A stretch of 10,558 nucleotides of DNA from Helicobacteraceae bacterium (GTDB lineage Bacteria > Campylobacterota > Campylobacteria > Campylobacterales > Sulfurimonadaceae), in the NCBI GenBank assembly GCA_027061425.1, contig JALSUN010000105.1, positions 1 through 10,558 on the forward strand, in the 5' to 3' direction. The notes under the pieces were generated by a model that did not search any database, was not told the origin of the DNA, and saw only the letters and a program-made list of their open reading frames with translations. Position numbers and translations under genes: made by a program. This document shows positions 4,633-10,558 of the stretch, one piece after another. Numbering within the stretch: position 1 is the first letter of the stretch; the number at the start of each line of letters is the position of its first letter.

Positions 4633-5730
4633 ATGTTTACAGACAAAGTAACACTCACAGTATCATCAGGAAAAGGCGGCCAAGGCTGTGTGGCGTTTCG
4701 CCGCGAAAAGTTTGTAACCAATGGTGGACCAAACGGTGGCGATGGTGGAAAAGGTGGTGATGTTTACTTTAGAGTAGACAACAACTCACACACGCTCTCA
4801 GGTTTTAAAGGCACTAAAAACCTTAAAGCAGAAAATGGACGTCCGGGAGAGGGCTCTCGCATGACAGGTAAATCTGGTAAGCCACTTATCGTGACCGTTC
4901 CTCCTGGAACACAGGTCATCGATGCTGAAACAGGTGATGTGCTTTTTGATCTTTTAACCGACGGCTATGAGGTACGTTACCTTCAAGGTGGACGTGGTGG
5001 TCTAGGTAATTTCCACTTTAAATCTTCTACCAACCAACAACCGCGTTATGCCCAACCAGGTGAAGGCGCTGTTGAGCGTGAGATCATCTTGGACCTTAAA
5101 CTGATCGCTGATGTTGGACTGGTCGGTTTTCCAAATGTTGGTAAGTCTACACTTATTTCTACAGTCTCTAATGCCCGTCCAGAAGTGGCAAACTATGAGT
5201 TTACAACCTTAACGCCAAAACTGGGTCAGGTAGATGTTGGTAACTACGAGTCTTTTGTGATGGCGGACATCCCAGGAATTATCGGTGGAGCAAGTGATGG
5301 TAAAGGTCTTGGTTTAGAGTTTTTACGTCATATTGAGCGTACTAAAACACTCCTGTTTATGATAGATATCGCCAATTATAGAGAGATGATGGAACAGTTC
5401 GAAACACTTAAGGTAGAACTCGAAAAGTACTCTGAAAAACTTCATGGTCGCTCATTTGCAATTGCTTTGACACGTAGTGATGCCCTCCTCCAAGAAGAAG
5501 CGGTTGAAAAGACAGCAGGTTTTATAGAAGCATTGGGTCTTAAAGCTGGTGTGAAAAGTAAGTTTGGTTTTGAAGAGACTTTCCCATTTTATGAACAAGA
5601 TGATGAAGGCGGTACGGTTGCTTATGACACGACGAAACCACTATTTATCGCCCCTATCTCTTCTGTGATGCATACCAACATTGACGGTTTGCGTTATGCC
5701 CTTAACGACTTGGTGAAGAAAAACCGATAA
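4633..5730 (+). CDS. obg: GTPase Obg/CgtA, 50S assembly factor
   Basis: 365 residues. Obg binds the large ribosomal subunit, and links GTP state to subunit maturation and stress response. Residues 1-158 form the glycine-rich Obg domain (GKGGQGCVAFRREK, NGGDGGKGGDV). The G domain shows G1 GFPNVGKST (165-173), switch I EFTTLTPKLG and G3 DIPG (212-215). The usual G4 NKxD is T280-R281-S282-D283, a departure that may be normal in this phylum; G5 is ISS near 342. The C-terminal extension is short. AAAGGAA (4621-4627) sets the start. Its TAA shares the A of the proB ATG, so the two are probably translationally coupled. It heads the operon that runs to parB and follows L27 and L21, a gene neighbourhood found across bacteria. 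Confidence 0.97.
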   Translation: MFTDKVTLTVSSGKGGQGCVAFRREKFVTNGGPNGGDGGKGGDVYFRVDNNSHTLSGFKGTKNLKAENGRPGEGSRMTGKSGKPLIVTVPPGTQVIDAETGDVLFDLLTDGYEVRYLQGGRGGLGNFHFKSSTNQQPRYAQPGEGAVEREIILDLKLIADVGLVGFPNVGKSTLISTVSNARPEVANYEFTTLTPKLGQVDVGNYESFVMADIPGIIGGASDGKGLGLEFLRHIERTKTLLFMIDIANYREMMEQFETLKVELEKYSEKLHGRSFAIALTRSDALLQEEAVEKTAGFIEALGLKAGVKSKFGFEETFPFYEQDDEGGTVAYDTTKPLFIAPISSVMHTNIDGLRYALNDLVKKNR

Positions 5731-6497
5731 TGAAACGTCTTGTTGTTAAAGTTGGCTCTGCTGTTTTGACCCAAGATGATGGTGTTGCTGTTAATCGAAT
5801 GCGTTCTTTGGTTGACTTGCTTGCGGAACTCTCTCAAAAGTTTGATGTTATTTTAGTCTCTTCTGGAGCAGTAGCTGCAGGTTTTACAAAACTTCCTTTG
5901 GACAAAAGCGTTCTCAAAAATAAACAAGCACTTGCTTCCATAGGTCAACCGCATTTAATAGAACTGTATAGTCGTAAATTTGCTACACATCATAAAATCT
6001 GTGCACAGGTTTTAGTCACCTCTGCAAACTTTAAAAACGAAGATCAAGCCGCGCGTATAAAAAACACTGTAGATACCTTGGTTGAAAATGGTGTCATTCC
6101 CATCATCAACGAAAACGATGTTACTGCAACTGATGAGTTGGTTTTGGGTGACAATGACCAGCTTTCCGCCTTTACTGCTGACGCGATTGATGCGGAGATG
6201 TTGATCATACTCTCTGATATCGATGCTTATTACGACAGTGATCCTCACCAAAACGCTGAGGCGAAGATCTTAAAAGTTGTAGAGAAGATCAGTGATGAGG
6301 ACCTTTCATTAGAGGCAACACCACATGGTGAATTTGCTACTGGTGGAATCGTGACCAAACTTAAAGCAGCAGACTATATGTTGAAACATGGCAGAAAGAT
6401 GTTTTTGAGTTCGGGTTTTGATCTCTCTGATGTACGCTCTTTTCTTCTTAAAAAAGAGCATGTCAGCGGTACACTTTTTACAAAGGAAGCAGTGTGA
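5730..6497 (+). CDS. proB: Glutamate 5-kinase, short form without PUA domain
   Basis: 255 residues. ProB phosphorylates glutamate at the gamma-carboxyl with ATP, the first step of proline synthesis. The amino-acid kinase fold is complete: KVGSAVLT (7-14), SSGAVAAG (44-51), INENDVTATDEL with N127 and D130, GDNDQLSA, LSDIDAYYDSDP and ATGGIVTKLKAA. The C-terminal PUA domain of the roughly 367-residue E. coli enzyme is absent; short forms are known in this phylum, so this is not a truncation. The ATG overlaps the obg stop by one base, and the stop overlaps the fmt start by four, so expression is probably coupled. No proA or proC lies in the window. Confidence 0.96.
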   Translation: MKRLVVKVGSAVLTQDDGVAVNRMRSLVDLLAELSQKFDVILVSSGAVAAGFTKLPLDKSVLKNKQALASIGQPHLIELYSRKFATHHKICAQVLVTSANFKNEDQAARIKNTVDTLVENGVIPIINENDVTATDELVLGDNDQLSAFTADAIDAEMLIILSDIDAYYDSDPHQNAEAKILKVVEKISDEDLSLEATPHGEFATGGIVTKLKAADYMLKHGRKMFLSSGFDLSDVRSFLLKKEHVSGTLFTKEAV

Positions 6498-7402
6498 ATG
6501 TGATTTTTATGGGAACACCTGACTATGCTAGTGAGATCCTTTTGGCTTTGGTTGCTGAGAATGCCATCAATGTTGTGGCTGTATATACGCAACCCGACAA
6601 GCCTGTGGGTCGTAAAAAAGTGATGACACCACCTATTACTAAAGTGGTGGCTTTAGAAAATAGCCTTCCAGTTTATCAGCCTAAGCGTCTACGCGATGCG
6701 GAGACTGTAGCTGAACTTCTTAGTATAGAATGTGACTTCATTGTAGTAGCCGCTTATGGTCAGATCTTGCCAAAAGCTGTGTTAGACCATGCGCCTTGTA
6801 TTAACCTTCATGCTTCTATCCTTCCTGCTTATCGTGGTGCAAGCCCGATACAGCAGGCCATTTTAAATGGTGACAAAGAGACAGGTGTAACGGCGATGTT
6901 AATGGATGTCGGTCTTGATACAGGTGATATTATTAAAATAGAGAAGATCGCCATCGCAGATGATGAGATGGTTTCTACACTGTTTGATCGTTTGACTGTT
7001 TGCGCCACTGCTTTAACTCTTGATGTGCTTAAAAACTTTAACAATTATCAAGCTATACCTCAAGATGCGACTTTGGCAACACACTGTACAAAGATCACCA
7101 AACAAGAGGGTCTGATAAGTTTTGATGACGCGCAATTACTATATAACCGCTATCGTGCCTTTACGCCATGGCCTGGTGTTTACTTGGAAAGTGGATTGAA
7201 AATCAAACAGATGGCTTTAGTCTCTAGTGAAGGTAGCCATGAAGCAGGTACCATTTTAGAGATGACAAAAGAACAAGTTGTTGTGGGTTGTGAAAAGGGC
7301 AGTGTGGAGATTACCTTGGTCCAACCTGCCTCTAAAAAAGAGATGAATGTTGTCTCTTATCTCAATGGTAAACGACTCTCTCTTGCAGATACACTCGCTT
7401 AA
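6494..7402 (+). CDS. fmt: Methionyl-tRNA formyltransferase
   Basis: 302 residues, close to the usual 310-315. Fmt formylates the amino group of Met on initiator tRNA using 10-formyl-tetrahydrofolate. The N-terminal domain begins VIFMGTPDYA. The catalytic residues N104 and H106 (NLHASILP), the loop YRGASPIQ and D138 in MDVGLDTGD match the E. coli N106/H108/D144 set. After about 200 comes the small OB-like tRNA-binding domain with RAFTPWPGVY. The start codon is GTG, within a GTGA overlap with the proB stop, and AAGGAAG at 6483-6489 supports it. The 3' end overlaps the birA start region. No def gene is adjacent. Confidence 0.97.
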   Translation: MNVIFMGTPDYASEILLALVAENAINVVAVYTQPDKPVGRKKVMTPPITKVVALENSLPVYQPKRLRDAETVAELLSIECDFIVVAAYGQILPKAVLDHAPCINLHASILPAYRGASPIQQAILNGDKETGVTAMLMDVGLDTGDIIKIEKIAIADDEMVSTLFDRLTVCATALTLDVLKNFNNYQAIPQDATLATHCTKITKQEGLISFDDAQLLYNRYRAFTPWPGVYLESGLKIKQMALVSSEGSHEAGTILEMTKEQVVVGCEKGSVEITLVQPASKKEMNVVSYLNGKRLSLADTLA

Positions 7403-8018
7403 AACAGTTGACTCTACACAGCGTTATCTTTTAGATGCTCTGAAACAGGGTGAACTCCAAGTACCCGTCTGTGTAGTTGCTCAGCGACAAGAATCTGGTA
7501 AAGGAAGTCGTGGCAACAGTTGGAGAGGTCTTGAGGGGAACCTCTTTTTCTCTTTCGCAATGGCAAGAGAAAACCTTCCATCAGATTTAAAACTTGAATC
7601 TTCCTCCATCTACTTTACCTACCTTCTCAAACAGATCTTAGAAACAGTAGGCTCAAAAGTTTGGCTAAAGTGGCCAAATGATTTCTACCTTGGTGAGAAT
7701 AAAATTGGCGGGGCCATTACCAACCTCTATAAAGAGACTTTGGTATGTGGTATTGGCCTTAATACAAAGTACGCACCAGAAGGCTTTAGTAAACTAGACA
7801 TAGATATTGAGAACAATATACTCTTAAAACAATACTTTGAAATTTTAAATAACCCACCAAAATGGAAGCAGGTTTTTAGTCAATATGAGATAGAATTTGG
7901 CAAAAGCAGAAGCTACTTCACCCACAGTGGTGATCAACGACTTTCATTAGAAAATGCCCATTTACTTGACGATGGTTCTATAGAGTGTGACGGACAAAGG
8001 ATATTTAGTTTACGATGA
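7347..8018 (+). CDS. birA: Biotin--[acetyl-CoA-carboxylase] ligase, monofunctional
   Basis: Up to 223 residues. It activates biotin as biotinyl-AMP and joins it to the biotin-carrier lysine of carboxylases. Motifs are TVDSTQRYL, the biotin-binding loop ESGKGSRGNSW (GxGxxG type), LKWPNDFYLGENKIGG and GIGLN. There is no N-terminal winged-helix, so it cannot act as the biotin-operon repressor known from E. coli, and the C-terminal domain is short. The start is uncertain. ATG 7347 has a nearby AAGAG but overlaps fmt by 56 nt; ATG 7365 has no site; TTG 7383 would give the N-terminus QIHSLKTVDST, which fits the family length best, with a 20-nt overlap. The stop overlaps the parA ATG by four bases. 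Confidence 0.93.
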   Translation: MLSLISMVNDSLLQIHSLKTVDSTQRYLLDALKQGELQVPVCVVAQRQESGKGSRGNSWRGLEGNLFFSFAMARENLPSDLKLESSSIYFTYLLKQILETVGSKVWLKWPNDFYLGENKIGGAITNLYKETLVCGIGLNTKYAPEGFSKLDIDIENNILLKQYFEILNNPPKWKQVFSQYEIEFGKSRSYFTHSGDQRLSLENAHLLDDGSIECDGQRIFSLR

Positions 8019-8797
8019 GCGAAATTATAGTAATAGCCAACCAAAAGGGTGGTGTAGGAAAAACAACAACTGCTGTTAACCTTGCTGCATCTCTTGCGGT
8101 TGAAGGTAAAAAAGTCCTTCTTATTGATTCTGATCCACAAGCAAATGCTACGACATCACTCGGTTACAGCCGTAATGATTATGAATTTAACATCTATCAT
8201 GTACTTATAGGTACAAAAAAACTTCGTGACATTATCTTAAAAACAGAGATAGATACACTCGATCTGGCTCCGGCAAACATCGGTCTTGTAGGTGTTGAAA
8301 AAGAGTATTATGATGCTGGTAACTCTAAAGGTCGTGAGCTTATTATGAAAAAAGCACTGGCGCCTATGAAGTCGACTTATGATTATATTTTAATTGACTC
8401 TCCACCGGCATTAGGACCAATGACTATCAATGCGCTTTCTGCTGCAAACTCTGTCATCATCCCAATCCAGTGCGAATTTTTTGCACTTGAAGGTTTGGCA
8501 CAGCTTTTAAATACTGTACGCCTCATCAGAAAAACGATTAATCCAAGTCTAGACATCAAAGGATTTTTACCTACAATGTACAGTGCGCAAAACAACCTCT
8601 CTAAGCAGGTATTTGCAGATCTTCGTCAACATTTTGATAACAAGTTGTTTAAAAATAGAGATGAAGAGTTGATCGTTATTCCTAGAAATGTCCGTTTGGC
8701 AGAGAGCCCAAGTTTTGGTAAGCCTGTTCTTCTCTATGATGCAAAGTCAAGTGGTTCTATCGCTTATCAAAATCTAGCGCAAGCTATTATCGCTTAG
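8015..8797 (+). CDS. parA: Chromosome partitioning ATPase ParA/Soj
   Basis: 260 residues. ParA binds DNA without sequence preference when loaded with ATP, and works with ParB to move the replicated origin apart. The deviant Walker A is KGGVGKTTT (11-19), with signature lysines K11 and K16; LLIDSDPQANAT (D38, D40) and Walker B ILIDSPP (D128) follow. There is no N-terminal helix-turn-helix, so it is the chromosomal Soj type, not the plasmid P1 type. ATG overlaps the birA stop (ATGA). The best ribosome site, AAAGGA at 7996-8001, lies 13 nt upstream, which is long and suggests reliance on coupling. parB follows after 13 nt. Confidence 0.97.
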   Translation: MSEIIVIANQKGGVGKTTTAVNLAASLAVEGKKVLLIDSDPQANATTSLGYSRNDYEFNIYHVLIGTKKLRDIILKTEIDTLDLAPANIGLVGVEKEYYDAGNSKGRELIMKKALAPMKSTYDYILIDSPPALGPMTINALSAANSVIIPIQCEFFALEGLAQLLNTVRLIRKTINPSLDIKGFLPTMYSAQNNLSKQVFADLRQHFDNKLFKNRDEELIVIPRNVRLAESPSFGKPVLLYDAKSSGSIAYQNLAQAIIA

Positions 8798-8810
8798 TAG
8801 GAGAGACGTA

Positions 8811-9662
8811 GTGGCAAAAAATAAGTCTAAATCTTTAGGTCGTGGCCTTGGTGAACTTCTTGGTGAGATTGAAGAAGCTTATGACAGTGAAGTTCCGAGT
8901 TCAGAGTCTATAGTAGAGATTCCCCTCTCTAAAATTAGACCCAACCCATTTCAACCGCGTAAACATTTTGATGAAAAATCTTTAGCTGAACTCGCAGAGT
9001 CCATAAAAAGTTATGGCATTATTCAGCCTATTGTTGTTGTAGAAGATATAGATGGCTACATTATGGTAGCGGGTGAACGTCGTCTTCGTGCCAGTAAATT
9101 GGCAAAGCTTAAAACGATTCGTGCGGTCATAGCACATATCGATGATGATCTGATGCGTCAACAGGCACTTATAGAGAACATTCAACGTGATGAACTTAAC
9201 ATTGTTGATCTGGCACAGGCATATAGTGAACTTCTTGAAGTCCATGGTATTACCCATGATGAACTTTCATCTATGGTGAACAAGTCGCGTACCCACATCA
9301 CCAACACACTGAGACTCTTACAACTTTCTAAAAAGACTTTAAGTGCTTTAAAAGAGGGCAAGATTACTGCGGGTCATGCTAAGGTTTTAGTAGGCCTCAC
9401 TGACAAAGAGCAGAACACTTTAGTGGCTTCTATTATAGGGCAGAAGCTTAGTGTTCGTGAAGTCGAGGCTTTAGTGAAGTCTATGAAACGTGGAGAAAGT
9501 GCTGTTGTTGCTAAAAAAGAGGAGGGTGTCTCTTTTGATTTTTCTGGACTGCAGTCTAAGTTTAAAGATTTGGGTTTTAAAGTTAAAACTAAATCTAATG
9601 AGATTACGCTCTGTTTTGAGAATGAAGAAGAGATAGAAAAACTACTAGAACGTCTTTACTAA
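8811..9662 (+). CDS. parB: Chromosome partitioning protein ParB/Spo0J
   Basis: 283 residues. ParB loads at parS sites near the origin and spreads as a CTP-dependent clamp. The N-terminal LGRGLGELLGE is the segment that stimulates ParA. The ParB/Srx domain has IPLSKIRPNPFQPRKHF and the CTP-binding motifs GERR (88-91) and ENIQR (122-126). A helix-turn-helix lies at about 145-172 (ITHDELSSMVNKSRTHITNTL), and the last 40 residues form the dimerising end. The start is GTG, supported by TAGGAGAG at 8798-8805. I found no good match to the parS consensus TGTTTCACGTGAAACA in the window. It is the last gene of the operon; no terminator with a T-run follows, only the hairpin at 9700-9715. Confidence 0.97.
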   Translation: MAKNKSKSLGRGLGELLGEIEEAYDSEVPSSESIVEIPLSKIRPNPFQPRKHFDEKSLAELAESIKSYGIIQPIVVVEDIDGYIMVAGERRLRASKLAKLKTIRAVIAHIDDDLMRQQALIENIQRDELNIVDLAQAYSELLEVHGITHDELSSMVNKSRTHITNTLRLLQLSKKTLSALKEGKITAGHAKVLVGLTDKEQNTLVASIIGQKLSVREVEALVKSMKRGESAVVAKKEEGVSFDFSGLQSKFKDLGFKVKTKSNEITLCFENEEEIEKLLERLY

Positions 9663-9692
9663 TATTACTTACTTTATAACATACACTTAATG

Positions 9693-9715
9693 TCGTCATT
9701 CCTGTGAAGACAGGA
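9693..9715. repeat. Degenerate single arm of the 4472-type hairpin, after parB
   Basis: Here the arm reads CGTCATTCCTGTGAAGACAGG, against TGCGAAGGCAGG at 4481-4492. Both stem positions of one pair changed together (C-G to T-A), so TCCTGT/ACAGGA still pairs perfectly around GAAG (9700-9715). It lies about 35 nt after the parB stop and lacks a T-run. It could stabilise the 3' end of the operon mRNA. Confidence 0.6.
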
Positions 9716-9823
9716 GACCAAAGGAAATGCCCTCGGGTGAATCCAAGAGTTCAAATTTTTTTGAATTAGTGTGTTATTTAATATCCTTTTCACTTTTTTT
9801 GTTGAAATTTGAAGTTTTGTTTG

Positions 9824-10276
9824 GCTTCCCTTTCTTTTTTTGACTCAGCAAAAGAAGAAACAAAAAAACTGACTCTAGCAGGGCTTCAGGGTCGGTAGCT
9901 ACCGACTACCCTCTCTACGTTTCATTTCAGCCTAAAAATGCCAAACTCGCGTTGCTCAGACAGTGTCATTTTCTTTACGACAGAAATAAAACTCCGTTCG
10001 GCCTTGTAGATGCTAGAGAGAAAGAGCAAGTGGTGACGCATCAATTAATGTGAAAACTATTCGTTTTCATCCCAATTCAAACAAACTCATCACAATACCA
10101 ACTGGAGTCGTAGCAATACAAAGATCGGAAATGGAACTACTTTAGATTGAAAGTTACTCACTCTCAACAATAGAGTCTCTCTTTTTTTCTCGAAAATTAC
10201 TTCTCTGACGCGACAGAGAAAAAAAGTTCGATCTGCCACAGTTTAATAATCAAGGTAGTATCTAAACAAGAGAAAG
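9824..10276. repeat. Dispersed hairpin-rich repeat, copy B
   Basis: Same orientation and order of blocks as copy A: left block 9824-9853, perfect palindrome GTCGGTAGCTACCGAC at 9891-9906, the CCAAACTCGC segment near 9940, TCTCTG/CAGAGA hairpin 10202-10219 and the GTTTA/TAAAC right end (10241-10267) followed by ACAAGA. Both two-hairpin modules of copy A are missing. It shares with C, but not clearly with A, a TTCGGCCTT-AGATGCTAGAG segment (9998-10020). The interior from about 10021 to 10200 is unique and shows no gene. The whole stretch 9663-10558 has no supported coding region. Confidence 0.85.
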
Positions 10277-10320
10277 CTTATTTGACTTGTTGTAAGTACT
10301 TTAAACTTTATCTTTCCAAT

Positions 10321-10558
10321 CTTTCTTTTTTTGACTCAACAAAAGAAGAAACACACAGCCCTAAAGTGCAGTACAGGACGAAACTAAATTCAGTATCGTA
10401 AAAAAACTGACTCTTGCAGGGCTTCAGGGTCTGTAGCTACCAACTTCCCTCTCTCCACACTCTTTTTAGCTAAAAACGACAAACTCCCGATGGTCAAACA
10501 GCGCCGTTTCCTTAACGGTAAAAAGAGAGTTCCATTCGGCCTTACAGATGCTAGAGGG
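10321..10558. repeat. Dispersed hairpin-rich repeat, copy C, cut by the window edge
   Basis: It begins 45 nt after copy B in the same direction. Left block CTTTCTTTTTTTGACTCAAC, one two-hairpin module, then the ACTGACTCT to CCCTCTCT block in which the palindrome has decayed to GTCTGTAGCTACCAAC (10429-10444, two mismatched pairs). It goes on to the TTCGGCCTT-AGATGCTAGAG segment and leaves the window. It is the most diverged of the three copies. Confidence 0.82.
10353..10399. repeat. Two-hairpin module in copy C
   Basis: 47-base relative of 550-595. The first stem has decayed (GCCC against GTGC), while the second keeps GAA/TTC around ACTAAA. It ends in TCGT before an A-run, as in the other units. 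Confidence 0.65.

Noticed and set aside
9727..9843. 38-codon open frame beginning MPSGESKSS after an AAGGAA
   Set aside because: The ribosome site is only one base from the ATG, and the frame runs into the T-rich left end of repeat copy B, giving a low-complexity tail.
9663..10558. Search for a parS site near parB
   Set aside because: No sequence in this stretch or elsewhere in the window comes close to TGTTTCACGTGAAACA by eye.

Overview
This window is most likely chromosomal DNA from a Campylobacterota (epsilonproteobacterial) species, with Sulfurimonas or Sulfurovum relatives the best guess. The basis is the gene order rplU-rpmA-obg-proB-fmt-birA-parA-parB, the short ProB and BirA proteins, AT-rich coding style, and promoters that show a clear TATAAT after T-rich DNA without an obvious -35 box. 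The genus is inference. All genes that can be supported lie on the + strand.

Left part (1-1065): the 3' end of an unidentified beta-rich protein gene, then about 760 bases without a gene. That stretch holds a dispersed, hairpin-rich repeat (copy A, 512-902) and, near its right edge, a perfect FNR-type palindrome at 1001-1014. The palindrome is placed like a class II activator site in front of a siroheme nitrite/sulfite reductase gene (1066-2769). The reductase has an unusual Cx4C first cluster motif and substitutions at two expected active-site positions. Eight bases later comes a gene of unknown function (2778-3494) for a lipobox/coiled-coil/one-TM protein with three 20-residue repeats; by length it could bridge the periplasm.

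Middle part (3495-8797 and on to 9662): a promoter and a roughly 225-nt structured leader precede rplU and rpmA (ribosomal proteins L21 and L27). A terminator-like hairpin follows rpmA, then a probable second promoter and an inverted-repeat mini-element (4472-4556) that would sit in the obg 5' leader. From obg onward the genes are packed as one operon. obg/proB overlap by 1 nt, proB/fmt by 4, fmt/birA by 20-56 depending on start, and birA/parA by 4; parA/parB are 13 nt apart. The operon joins ribosome assembly (Obg), proline synthesis (ProB), initiator tRNA formylation (Fmt), biotin attachment (BirA) and chromosome partitioning (ParA, ParB).

Right part (9663-10558): no gene is supported. The stretch has a degenerate copy of the 4472-type hairpin just after parB, then two head-to-tail copies (B and C) of the dispersed repeat also seen at 512-902. 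Comparing copies A, B and C shows that a 46-47 nt two-hairpin module is present at two places in A, once in C, and cleanly missing from both matching places in B. This is the most interesting unexplained structure in the window. I see no defence system, CRISPR array, IS transposase, rRNA or tRNA gene.
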